Shown here: one piece after another, positions 54,040 to 61,663 of the stretch
How positions within the stretch are numbered: position 1 is the stretch's first letter
Layout of the letters: every line of letters begins with the position of its first letter
Assembly (NCBI GenBank): GCA_046328115.1
Contig: JAXLXE010000002.1
Coordinates: forward strand, 868,001-932,000
DNA length: 64,000 bases
Reading direction: 5' to 3'
From: JAXLXE01 sp046328115
Lineage (GTDB): Bacteria > Chloroflexota > UBA6077 > JACCZL01
Made by a program: the position numbers and the translations under genes
Notes under the pieces: model-generated
What the model was told of the DNA's origin: nothing
What the model saw: only the letters and a program-made list of their open reading frames with translations
The model's database searches: none

Positions 54040-54747
54040 TCAGGTCGGGATTTCGCAGACGACTCGCCGCCTGGTGGGCCGGCGAAACTCGCCGTCCAGC
54101 ATCCACGCGTGTGCCAGAGCCACCCCCGCCAGGTTGCATTCAGACGGCTCCCAGGCCTCCTCGCCCAGGACGTGCATGGGATCGCCAGACCAGGTAGCGT
54201 GCTCCAATCCTAGCGCGTGGCCAAGCTCGTGGACCGCCGTGGTGTGGACTTTGTCGCGGTCTAGCCGCGCACCAAGGTCGCGACCCAGGATCAGAATCCG
54301 CACGCTTTGGATGGCGCCGCTGGAGTCCACCTTCAGGTGGGTCATGCCATCCGCGTAACGCGACTCGCGCGCAGACAGCACAATATGGATGTCAACATCC
54401 TCATCTTCGTCCCGTTCTTGCTCGCGGAGCGGCACCAGGCGCATCCGAGTCAGCGGCTGCAGGTCAGACTCTCGGAATGCCTCGTTCCAGGATTCGATGG
54501 CCTTGATCACCAGCCCGGGTGCCTCACGATGAACTCCAGAGCCCACCTCAATCCGATAGGTGATCTCTGGGTGGGCCCAGGCGGCACGCTCCACCGCGAG
54601 CGGTAACACGTAGTCTCCGCGTTCGCGCGTCGTGACGGCCACCTCGCGCAGCCTCAACTTCGCGTCCCCCAGCGAGGGAAACAGGTCCACCATCGCGGCG
54701 ACGGCAGCGACGAGGATGAACGCCCTATTCACGATTCGTCCGAACAT
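54040..54747 (-). CDS. Secreted matrixin-type zinc metalloprotease
   Basis: 235 residues from ATG 54747, with an N-terminal hydrophobic segment (FILVAAVAAMVDLF) as signal or anchor. The zinc motif HELGHALGLEH (H-E-x-x-H-x-x-G-x-x-H) at about residue 175 is complete, and GDPMHVLG supplies the Met-turn, placing it in the metzincin/matrixin group. Upstream, ITYRIEVGSGVHREAP and VIKAIESWNEAF fit the beginning of a matrixin catalytic domain. It lies beside secreted glycosidases, so it may process surface proteins or act on exogenous protein. Confidence 0.88.
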   Translation of the reverse strand: MFGRIVNRAFILVAAVAAMVDLFPSLGDAKLRLREVAVTTRERGDYVLPLAVERAAWAHPEITYRIEVGSGVHREAPGLVIKAIESWNEAFRESDLQPLTRMRLVPLREQERDEDEDVDIHIVLSARESRYADGMTHLKVDSSGAIQSVRILILGRDLGARLDRDKVHTTAVHELGHALGLEHATWSGDPMHVLGEEAWEPSECNLAGVALAHAWMLDGEFRRPTRRRVVCEIPT

Positions 54748-54919
54748 GGCCCTGCTCTCGTCACCTCCCCGTGACCGGAGCATCGACAGGGTAGTCGCCC
54801 CGGGCCAGAATTTCCAGGTTTTCTTCCCGTTCCAATGAAAACGCGCGACGGCTACTCTGATCAGCTCGCCGGGCTTTCACACGAAGTCGCCAACGCGACA
54901 CTTCCTATCGCATCGCTGC

Positions 54920-54948
54920 TTGTGCGTTACGTAATGCGCTCGTATAAT
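54920..54948 (+). promoter_or_regulatory. Putative sigma-70 promoter with perfect -10 box upstream of the secreted glycosidase
   Basis: TTGTGC (54920-54925), a 17-nt spacer and TATAAT (54943-54948). The -10 is a perfect consensus match; the -35 matches at 3 positions. Predicted transcription start about 54955, giving a leader of roughly 210 nt before the gene at 55166. The rest of the 418-bp gap contains the hairpin described separately and no supported gene. Confidence 0.65.
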
Positions 54949-54960
54949 CCGGACCAGTTA

Positions 54961-54996
54961 GGGCCGCGTCCCGGTCAATGGCGACCGGCGCGGCCC
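54961..54996 (+). other. Strong hairpin at the start of the long leader
   Basis: GGGCCGCG (54961-54968) pairs with CGCGGCCC (54989-54996), and CCGGTC (54971-54976) with GACCGG (54983-54988), giving a 14-bp stem with a 2-nt bulge and 6-nt loop. It begins within about 6 nt of the predicted transcription start and may protect the mRNA 5' end or form part of a leader element. No T tract follows. Confidence 0.6.
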
Positions 54997-55165
54997 TTGC
55001 CGTGCCACACGCCGCGCCAACATAAGCGCGAGATGAAGCAGGCGTGAGATCTTGGAAAACGCCCCGTCAGGACCCGCGGTTTACGAAACCACCCCCGGCA
55101 CGCATGCGTTCTAGTCACGGACGGTCCACCCGACCTTCGGCCAAATTCCTCCAAGGAGGCCCCGT

Positions 55166-56281
55166 TTGAGAAAGCTCTTCCCCATCGTCGCGGCGCTGGC
55201 GATGATCGTCGCCGCGTTCCCCAGCAGTCCGGGGTACGCGCAGACGAAAGTCAACAGCCCCGAGTACGGTGCAAGCGTGTTCCCCATCGGGAACCCCAAC
55301 ACGGCAGACCGCGACTTGACGCTGATGAAGAACGCGGGCCTGGGCTGGGCCCGAATCGCCGTGCCGTGGCGCTCCATTGAGAACGGCGCCAAGAACAACA
55401 TTGACTGGACCGCACTGGACGCGGCACTCGAGAAGGCCAACGCCGCCGGCATCAAGGTGATGGCGCGCGTCGACCACCAGCCGGACTGGACGCGACCTGA
55501 CAAGGTGGAGAACGGCCCGCCGGCCGACCTCTACGACTACGCTGACTTCGTGTCCGTAATGGCCCGGCGCTACCGCGCGAACGGCCCGCGGCCCTGGCTC
55601 CAGGCTATCCAGATCTGGAACGAGGTCAACCTCAATCGCGAGTGGGGCGGCGCCACCATCAACCGCCGCCAGGCAGTTGACTACATGTCCATGCTGCGCC
55701 AGTCCTATGAGCTGATCAAGGCGGCGGATCCCACCAAGATCGTGGTCAGCGCCGGCCTCTCCCCCACTGGCACGAACGACGGCACCGCTCAGCCGGATGA
55801 CGTTTACCTGCGGTGGCTTTACGAGAACGGCCTGAAGGACTACTCCGACGTGGTGGGCATGCACGGCAACAGCTTTGGCCTGCCGCCCGAGGTGGAGATC
55901 AACTCAGATCCGTCTCGCCCGCATGCGTCGTTCTACTTCCGCCGCGTGGAGCAGCTTCGCGCGATCATGGACGAGTTCGGCGACAGCGGTAAGCAGGTCT
56001 GGCTGCTGGAGTTCGGCTACACCACGGACAACGTGAACCCCGAGTACGCGTGGCACGCGGTAAGCCCAGAGCAGCAGGCAGACTACATCGTGCGAGCCTT
56101 CAAGTACGCCAAGGACAAGTGGTCTCCCTGGATCGGCGTGATGTTTGTCTGGACCATCGCCGACCCCAACTGGAGCGCCACGCAGGAGCAGACGTTCTGG
56201 GCCATCACCAAGCCAGACGGCTCCACCCGCCCCGCGTACGACGCGATCTCTAACGCGCGGAAGAACGGCACCCTCCCCTAA
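55166..56281 (+). CDS. Secreted glycoside hydrolase, clan GH-A-like
   Basis: 371 residues from TTG 55166, with a strong AAGGAGG 7 nt upstream. The signal peptide (MRKLFPIVAALAMIVAAF, cleavage near GYAQ) leads directly into a TIM-barrel domain. MKNAGLGWARIAVPWRSIE, the probable acid/base Glu in IQIWNEVNLNREW and the nucleophile Glu in VWLLEFGYTTDN fit clan GH-A (GH39/GH5-like). There is no extra domain or linker, unlike the two larger glycosidases in the window. A terminator follows. It probably cuts a beta-glycan outside the cell. Confidence 0.85.
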   Translation: MRKLFPIVAALAMIVAAFPSSPGYAQTKVNSPEYGASVFPIGNPNTADRDLTLMKNAGLGWARIAVPWRSIENGAKNNIDWTALDAALEKANAAGIKVMARVDHQPDWTRPDKVENGPPADLYDYADFVSVMARRYRANGPRPWLQAIQIWNEVNLNREWGGATINRRQAVDYMSMLRQSYELIKAADPTKIVVSAGLSPTGTNDGTAQPDDVYLRWLYENGLKDYSDVVGMHGNSFGLPPEVEINSDPSRPHASFYFRRVEQLRAIMDEFGDSGKQVWLLEFGYTTDNVNPEYAWHAVSPEQQADYIVRAFKYAKDKWSPWIGVMFVWTIADPNWSATQEQTFWAITKPDGSTRPAYDAISNARKNGTLP

Positions 56282-56308
56282 GCAGCCGCTCCGAGCCTCC
56301 TGTTCAGT

Positions 56309-56335
56309 GGCCGCCCCTCACGGGGCGGCCGCTTT
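56309..56335 (+). terminator. Intrinsic terminator after the secreted glycosidase
   Basis: GGCCGCCCC (56309-56317) and GGGGCGGCC (56322-56330) form a 9-bp perfect stem with a TCAC loop, followed by GCTTT. It lies 28 bp after the glycosidase stop and about 60 bp before the M20 gene. Confidence 0.75.
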
Positions 56336-56392
56336 GCGCTCATCCCCTCGCGCTACACTCGTAAGCCGCAGGACCCTTCCCGAGGTGATGTG

Positions 56393-57724
56393 ATGGCGCC
56401 AGATACCGACGAGCTGAAACGCCAGGTCTGCGCTGCCGCCGACGCGCGGCGGGCCGACATCGTGCGTGTGGGCACCGCCATCTGGAAACGCCCAGAAGTA
56501 GGCTTCAAGGAGCACGCCACAGCCGCGCTGGTGGCCGATGAGCTGCGAAAGCTGGGGCTGGCCCCGCGAGAGGCCCTGGGAATTACCGGCGTGAAGGCCG
56601 TCACCACCTTCAACAGCGGCGGGCCCACGCTGGCCATCCTGGGCGAGCTGGACGCGCTCCCCGTACGGGACCACCCTGATTCGGATCCCACAACGGGCGC
56701 CGTGCACGCCTGCGGCCACAACACGCAAATCGCCCACATGCTGGGCGTCGCCATGGTGCTCAAAGACATTGGTGCCGCGAGCCTGCTCAGCGGGCGGGTG
56801 GCGTTCATTGCCGTGCCTGCCGAAGAGTACGTGGAGCTCGAGTGGCGTCGGGAGCAGATGGACGCCGGACGCATCGAGTTCCTGGGCGGCAAGCCAGAGC
56901 TCATCAAGCTGGGTGAATTCGACGACGTGGACATGGCCATGATGGTCCACTCCAGCGTCTACAGCCAGAATCGCAAGCTCGCGGTGGCCGAGTCCAGCAA
57001 CGGCATGCTGGCCAAACGGATCAACTTCCGCGGGCGCGCCGCGCATGCCGGCACCTCGCCACACCGCGCCATCAACGCGCTCAACGCGGCCACGCTGGCG
57101 CTCTCCGCCATCCACTTCCAGCGCGAGACATTCCAGGAGGAGGACACCATCCGGATCCACCCCATCATCACCAAGGGCGGCGAGGGCGTGAACATCGTCC
57201 CTGCGGATGTCCGCGTGGAGACGTTTGTGCGCGGGAGCACGCTGGACGCCATCCGCGACGCGGAGATGAAGGTGGATCGGTGCTGCCGAGCCGGCGCCAT
57301 GGCCATTGGGGCCACGGTAGAGATCGATACGCTGGCGGGCTACCTGCCGCTGATTCAGAACGACTCCATGCGCCAACTCTTCAAGCGCAATGCGATCTCG
57401 CTGGTGGGCGAGGATGGGTACACCGAACCGCCGCCCACCAAGGCCTCCACCGACGCGGGCGACCTGTCGCACGTGATCCCGGTGCTACATCCCAGCGCCG
57501 GCGGTTTCGCGGGTACGGCCCACGGACCAGACTTCCAGATCGTAGACGACGATCTCGCCTACCTGAACCCGGTGAAGGCCATGGCGATGACCTTGATCGA
57601 CTTGCTCGCGGACAACGCCCGCGCCGGTCAGGACGTGGTGGCGAACACCAGGACCAGGATGACGAAGGACGAGTACCTGACGTTCATGCGCGACCTGGCG
57701 CGGGTGGAGGTCTATCCGTCCTAG
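56393..57724 (+). CDS. M20 family amidohydrolase (AbgB/HipO-like)
   Basis: 443 residues from ATG 56393, preceded by GAGGTGAT. LAILGELDALPV holds the family Asp; AVHACGHNTQIAHMLG has the Cys and His metal ligands and carries Asn where many members have Asp, as in AbgB-like proteins. VPAEEYVELEW supplies the catalytic Glu, and FRGRAAHAGTSPHRAINAL the dimerisation-domain segment. GFAGTAHGPDFQIVD gives the last metal His. It hydrolyses N-acyl or aminobenzoyl-glutamate-type amides. A single-gene unit between terminators. Confidence 0.92.
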   Translation: MAPDTDELKRQVCAAADARRADIVRVGTAIWKRPEVGFKEHATAALVADELRKLGLAPREALGITGVKAVTTFNSGGPTLAILGELDALPVRDHPDSDPTTGAVHACGHNTQIAHMLGVAMVLKDIGAASLLSGRVAFIAVPAEEYVELEWRREQMDAGRIEFLGGKPELIKLGEFDDVDMAMMVHSSVYSQNRKLAVAESSNGMLAKRINFRGRAAHAGTSPHRAINALNAATLALSAIHFQRETFQEEDTIRIHPIITKGGEGVNIVPADVRVETFVRGSTLDAIRDAEMKVDRCCRAGAMAIGATVEIDTLAGYLPLIQNDSMRQLFKRNAISLVGEDGYTEPPPTKASTDAGDLSHVIPVLHPSAGGFAGTAHGPDFQIVDDDLAYLNPVKAMAMTLIDLLADNARAGQDVVANTRTRMTKDEYLTFMRDLARVEVYPS

Positions 57725-57793
57725 CGCGAAACGGTGCGGGGGCCGAAGTTCATACTTGGAGTGTACCCGCCCTGCGGGCAGACGGAGGACGAC

Positions 57794-58366
57794 GTGGCGA
57801 TCGTGCCTGACAAGATCACGGTGACGTACGAGGACTACGTGGCGATGCCCGACGATGGCAACCGCTATGAAGTCCTTGGGGGGGGGGAGTTGTTCGTGTC
57901 ACCATCACCGAGCAGACGCCACCAGTCGGCGGCCGGCGTGCTGTTTACAGAGCTCCTAGGGTTCGTAGACGAGCACCGCCTCGGAGTCGTGCTGATCGCC
58001 CCATTTGACGTGCGCCTCGATGAGACGAACGTGGTTCAGCCGGACATTTTGTTCGTCTCGCGAGCGCGTCGCGACATCGTCCAGGACAACCGGATCGACG
58101 GGGCGCCGGATCTGGTGGTGGAAGTCCTGTCACCCAGCAACGCCTTCCACGACCTGGTACGGAAGCGCGAGGCTTGCGCGCGCCACGGCGTACCGTATCT
58201 CTCGTTCGTCGATCCATCAACCAGGTCAGTCGCCGCGTATGGCCTTCGCGATGGCGAGTACACGTTGCTCAAACACGCCATCGGCACCGCCCTGTTCTCC
58301 GCGGAGCCATTTCCAGATCTGACGATCCACTTGGGTGAGCTGTGGCGCGATCCGCTCCGCGACTGA
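57794..58366 (+). CDS. Uma2 family (restriction-endonuclease-like fold) protein
   Basis: 190 residues from GTG 57794, with GGAGG 5 nt upstream. ITVTYEDYVAMPDDGNRYEVL, VSPSPSRRHQSAAGVLFTEL, FDVRLDETNVVQPDILFV and APDLVVEVLSPSN match Uma2 proteins. The PD-(D/E)xK-like site is QPDILFV with LVVEVLSP. Family function is unknown, although many copies occur in cyanobacteria and Chloroflexota. A run of ten G (57878-57887) falls in the codons for Gly-Gly-Gly-Glu at the VLGGGELF strand, where relatives often have a shorter turn. Confidence 0.88.
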   Translation: MAIVPDKITVTYEDYVAMPDDGNRYEVLGGGELFVSPSPSRRHQSAAGVLFTELLGFVDEHRLGVVLIAPFDVRLDETNVVQPDILFVSRARRDIVQDNRIDGAPDLVVEVLSPSNAFHDLVRKREACARHGVPYLSFVDPSTRSVAAYGLRDGEYTLLKHAIGTALFSAEPFPDLTIHLGELWRDPLRD

Positions 58367-58390
58367 TCGCCCCGAGTGGCTCGCAACGGC

Positions 58391-58419
58391 GAGGGCCCAG
58401 CTCAATGAGCTGGGCCCTC
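58391..58419. terminator. Bidirectional hairpin between convergent Uma2 and copper-protein genes
   Basis: GAGGGCCCAGCTC (58391-58403) pairs perfectly with 58407-58419 around a 3-nt loop. It lies 25 bp after the Uma2 stop and 33 bp before the convergent gene's stop and should serve both. No long T tract is seen. Confidence 0.7.
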
Positions 58420-58451
58420 GTCCTATCTGGTGGATGCGCAGCTTGAGCGCG

Positions 58452-60047
58452 TTAGCCCACCATCACCGTGGCGGTCATGGATGGGTGCCGCGTGCAGTGG
58501 TAGCCAAACTGCCCGGCCTCGTTAAACGTGTAGGAAAAGGTCTTCCCCTGACCAATCAAACCGGAATCAAAAGCCGCGTCATCGTGCGTGATGCTATGCA
58601 TGGCGCCATCCTGGTTGGTCCAGGTGACCGTAGCGCCAACCGGCACGCTGAGCTGCTTGGGCTGATAGGCAAATTGCCGGATGTCGGCGGTCGTCGCGGC
58701 TCCGGAGGCGGTGGGGGCGGCTGCCGGAGCAGCCGCCTGGACACCAAACTTGCCGGGGAACTTGGCAACGGTCGCCGCCGCGAGCGGGTCACCAATCATG
58801 CTCATGTGCCCGCCAGCCATCCGAATCGCCGCGAACTGAGCCCCGGGGTTGCCCGCCTTCTGGGCGTCAATGACGTCCTTGAGCGAGAGGATGTGACCCT
58901 TCACCAGCTCCTGCACCGCGTCCTTGGGCAGGTTCTCGTTCGCTCCGCTCAGGAACGCCGCGAAGTCGTTGGTGTACCCCACCAGATCGGCAACGGCCTT
59001 GTCAGACTTCGCACCGTCGTTCGTGGCCAGTCCCACCACGTAGTCCACGACCATACCGATGTGCGCCCGCCAGAGCGGCAGGAACGCTGCTTCAGCGTCG
59101 GGGCCGTACGCCAGCCCAATGCCCTTTGAGATGTCAACCGAGTTGCCATCCAGAGCGGCCGCGGCCGCCTTGAACTGCGCCTCGTTACCGCCGATCCCAC
59201 CCAGCGCCGCGCTGGTCGCAAGGTACACGTGTTCGGCGAGCAGGTTATCCACCGCCACACGGTAGCTCACGGCTGGTGTCATGGGGTCACCTGGAAACAT
59301 GCCGGGGAACTTCTTAGCGGTGGCTGCCGCAAGCGGGTCCGCCACCATGCTCATGTGGCCCATGGCCTCGCGCAAGCTGTTGTAGACCTTGGCCTGATCG
59401 CGCGCCTTCTGCGCGTCGATGACGGTCTTGAGCGTCAGGACGTGATCCTTGACCAGCGACTGGACCGCGTCCTTGGGCAGGTTCTCGTTCGCTCCGCTCA
59501 GGAACGCCGCGAAGTCGCCGGTGTAGCCGATCAGGTCATCCACAGCCTTCTGCTGCTTGGCCTGGTCATCCTTGGCTAGTCCGGTCGTGTAGTCCACCAC
59601 CATGCCGATGTGCGCCCGCCACAAGGGGAGGAAGGCTGCCTCTGCCTCTGGTCCGTAGGCCGCGCCGATGGCCTTGGAGATGTCAACGGAATTGCCGTCC
59701 AGGGCGCCCGCCGCCGCCTCAAAGGCCGCCTGCTGGCCACCCAGCGCGGCACCCGTGGCGCGCGCGGCCAGGTACACATGCTCCGCCATCAACCGGTTCA
59801 TCGCCACCCGTAGGTCCGCGGCCGGTGAGTCCGTTGGACCAGCAGCCACGCCCCGCATTTCCATGGGCGTGTGGTGCTGGTGGTCCGCGTGCGCGGTCAC
59901 GCTGGTGGACGGCCGCTCCAGGTTCGCATATGCGTACTGCGGAGAGGCCGCGGTCACCAGCATCGCCGCGGCGGTGAATCCGCTGAGGACGACGCTTGCC
60001 GCTCGAGAGAACGCTCTCTGGCGGCGGGTCTGCCGATTGGTGTCCAT
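58452..60047 (-). CDS. Secreted protein with two tandem helical domains and a C-terminal cupredoxin
   Basis: 531 residues. Signal peptide about 1-42 (VVLSGFTAAAMLVTAAS). A His-rich segment (HADHQHHTPMEMRG) follows. Two homologous helical repeats of about 180 residues come next (about 75-250 and 257-430), each with GALDGNSVDISK- or AALDGNSVDISK-type, FLPLWRAHIGMVVDY and GANENLPKDAVQ segments. The end (about 452-531) is a plastocyanin-like cupredoxin: His in AMHSITHDDAAFDSG, then Cys, His and Met in GYHCTRHPSMTATV, a complete type-1 copper site. The repeats have no assigned function here. ATG 60047 with GAGGAG 6 nt upstream, which lies in a hairpin. It probably binds copper outside the cell. 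Confidence 0.88.
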   Translation of the reverse strand: MDTNRQTRRQRAFSRAASVVLSGFTAAAMLVTAASPQYAYANLERPSTSVTAHADHQHHTPMEMRGVAAGPTDSPAADLRVAMNRLMAEHVYLAARATGAALGGQQAAFEAAAGALDGNSVDISKAIGAAYGPEAEAAFLPLWRAHIGMVVDYTTGLAKDDQAKQQKAVDDLIGYTGDFAAFLSGANENLPKDAVQSLVKDHVLTLKTVIDAQKARDQAKVYNSLREAMGHMSMVADPLAAATAKKFPGMFPGDPMTPAVSYRVAVDNLLAEHVYLATSAALGGIGGNEAQFKAAAAALDGNSVDISKGIGLAYGPDAEAAFLPLWRAHIGMVVDYVVGLATNDGAKSDKAVADLVGYTNDFAAFLSGANENLPKDAVQELVKGHILSLKDVIDAQKAGNPGAQFAAIRMAGGHMSMIGDPLAAATVAKFPGKFGVQAAAPAAAPTASGAATTADIRQFAYQPKQLSVPVGATVTWTNQDGAMHSITHDDAAFDSGLIGQGKTFSYTFNEAGQFGYHCTRHPSMTATVMVG

Positions 60048-60051
60048 TTCA

Positions 60052-60101
60052 AGCTCCTCGATGACCGATCCGCGGGCCCTGCGGGTCTGTCATGAGGAGC
60101 T
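60052..60101 (-). promoter_or_regulatory. Predicted hairpin sequestering the ribosome-binding site of the copper protein
   Basis: On the minus strand the GAGGAG ribosome-binding site (60059-60054) is inside a 14-nt arm (60065-60052) that pairs with 60101-60089: AGCTCCTC then ATGAC, with one bulged base. The 23-nt middle contains a smaller GC stem (CCGC with GCGG). If it forms, the start of the copper protein would be hidden from ribosomes, so it may be a heat- or ligand-responsive switch. Confidence 0.5.
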
Positions 60102-60198
60102 ACGCCATGCGTCTCGCGGCCGGATCACACGTCGCGGCGGCAGGAGTCTGCGGGCCCGGTTCACGGCTCACCGCCTCGGCGGAGCCCACAAATGCCAC

Positions 60199-60223
60199 GA
60201 TCCCCGCGCTAAGCGCGGGGATC
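60199..60223 (-). terminator. Hairpin after the anti-sigma gene
   Basis: GATCCCCGCGC (60199-60209) pairs perfectly with 60213-60223 around a TAA loop, 11 bp past the anti-sigma stop. There is no strong T tract on the minus strand. It separates the sigma/anti-sigma pair from the copper-protein gene, which therefore probably has its own promoter. Confidence 0.6.
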
Positions 60224-60233
60224 TTCTGGTGAG

Positions 60234-61025
60234 TCAGGACAGCTTGGCCGCCAGCACGATCGGCCCGGTGGGTCCCGGGCTACCTCCGCGCGGCTCGATG
60301 GTCAGGGCCACTACTTCAGTGGTCCCCAGGGTGCGTTCCAGCCTGATGAACACGCCATCCGGGCCCGCGCCGTCCAGCAACCCCACGCCCACGGGTGCAG
60401 CACCCGCGATCATCCACACCTGGTACTGCTGATCAGGGGGCAGCGCAGGCAGGTTGGAGGAGACAAACATTGGACGGCCGCTGCGCGGCGCCTCAACCAG
60501 CAGTCCACGCGCATCAGGCGCCGCTTCAGTTCCCTTGACCTCCCAGTGACGGCCGCCCGCGGAGAGCGCGTTGAGCACCTCATTTCGGGTGGAGACCACC
60601 GACCGGGCACCTGCCAGCTCCGCACGCAGATCAGCGATCCATCCACCGGCTCCCAAAAGCAGGAACAGCGTCGCCGCCAATGCACCGGACCACGGAGAGA
60701 GCCACCGCTGCCGCGACCGACGGGCACGGTCAATCTGAACCACCGGCGCCGCGATCGCCTCCGTCATCGGCTCGGGCTCGCGGATGAGCGACTGGATCCG
60801 GAGCTTCAGGTCGCCGGATGCGCGGACCGGCTCCAGCGCCTCTGGCAGCAGCCCCACTACCACGCCGTAGTCGCCCACCAGGAGCGCGCAGCGCTGGCAA
60901 CTTTCTAGATGCGTGGCGAACTGGGCCCGCTCTGACGCGTCCAGTATGCCCAGCGCATAGCCGCTGGCCAGCCCTTCCAGCTCGTCAGTGTGGTCGCTTG
61001 ATGTGGTGCCTGAGAGCACACTCAT
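60234..61025 (-). CDS. Anti-sigma factor, RskA-like, with zinc-binding domain
   Basis: 263 residues. The N-terminal ASD-type motif LASGYALGILDASERAQF, with the zinc site HLESCQRC (HxxxCxxC), is the sigma-binding part. A single membrane helix lies at about 112-130 (GALAATLFLLLGAGGWI). The extracytoplasmic C-terminal RskA domain includes YQVWMIAGAAPVGVGLLDG and VVALTIEPRGGSPGP, where regulated proteolysis would be expected. Its ATG overlaps the stop of the sigma gene by 4 bp. It should hold the adjacent ECF sigma inactive until an extracytoplasmic signal. Confidence 0.93.
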   Translation of the reverse strand: MSVLSGTTSSDHTDELEGLASGYALGILDASERAQFATHLESCQRCALLVGDYGVVVGLLPEALEPVRASGDLKLRIQSLIREPEPMTEAIAAPVVQIDRARRSRQRWLSPWSGALAATLFLLLGAGGWIADLRAELAGARSVVSTRNEVLNALSAGGRHWEVKGTEAAPDARGLLVEAPRSGRPMFVSSNLPALPPDQQYQVWMIAGAAPVGVGLLDGAGPDGVFIRLERTLGTTEVVALTIEPRGGSPGPTGPIVLAAKLS

Positions 61026-61606
61026 TCCGCGTCACCCGGTCCGAATCCCTGCCCCACGAGCTCGCGCCGCAGCTTCTCCATGCCGAGGCGGAGCCTACCC
61101 TTAACCGTACCCAACGGCAGTCCCAGCCGCTGAGAGATCTCCTGATGTGTCATTCCACTGTAATACGCCAGCTCAATAATGTCACGCTGCTCTGGCGGGA
61201 GCGCGTTGAGCGAGGCCATCACCTGGCTCCGCTCCACGAGCTGGGCAGCCTGACGCCACACCTCCGGCGCCCGATCGACGATCTGCACGTCATCCAGCGA
61301 TGCCGCTGGCTCTCTATTGGCGACGCGGCGAAGCCGACTGATCGCCAGATTCCTCGCGATCGTCACCAACCACCCCCGAACGGTGCCAAGTTCAGACCGA
61401 AACGACGTGGCATTGCGCCAGAGTGAGACGAACGCTTCCTGGACGACATCCTCTGCCGACTCTCTATCCGACAGCGTCCGGTACGCCACCGCCAGCGCCA
61501 CGCCATGGTGGCGGTCGTACAGCGTACTGAGCGCGTCAGGATCCCTGGCAAGCACGAGGGCCATCAGCTCATCGTCCGTTCTCTCGCCGAGCACAGTCAC
61601 CAGCAT
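61022..61606 (-). CDS. ECF sigma factor, SigK-like (ECF19 type)
   Basis: 194 residues from ATG 61606, which has GGAG 5 nt upstream. Region 2: DALSTLYDRHHGVALAVAYR and AEDVVQEAFVSLWRNATSF, with GWLVTIARNLAISRLRR. Region 4: LPPEQRDIIELAYYSGMTHQ and PLGTVKGRLRLGMEKLRREL. This matches the sigma paired with RskA anti-sigma factors in Actinobacteria and Chloroflexota. Coupled by ATGA to the anti-sigma. The neighbouring secreted copper protein is a plausible target, by position only. Confidence 0.94.
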   Translation of the reverse strand: MLVTVLGERTDDELMALVLARDPDALSTLYDRHHGVALAVAYRTLSDRESAEDVVQEAFVSLWRNATSFRSELGTVRGWLVTIARNLAISRLRRVANREPAASLDDVQIVDRAPEVWRQAAQLVERSQVMASLNALPPEQRDIIELAYYSGMTHQEISQRLGLPLGTVKGRLRLGMEKLRRELVGQGFGPGDAE

Positions 61607-61663
61607 GGTCTCCAGCGAACTACGCCACAACGCCGGCGGTGGATCACAACTCCCAACGGACCG

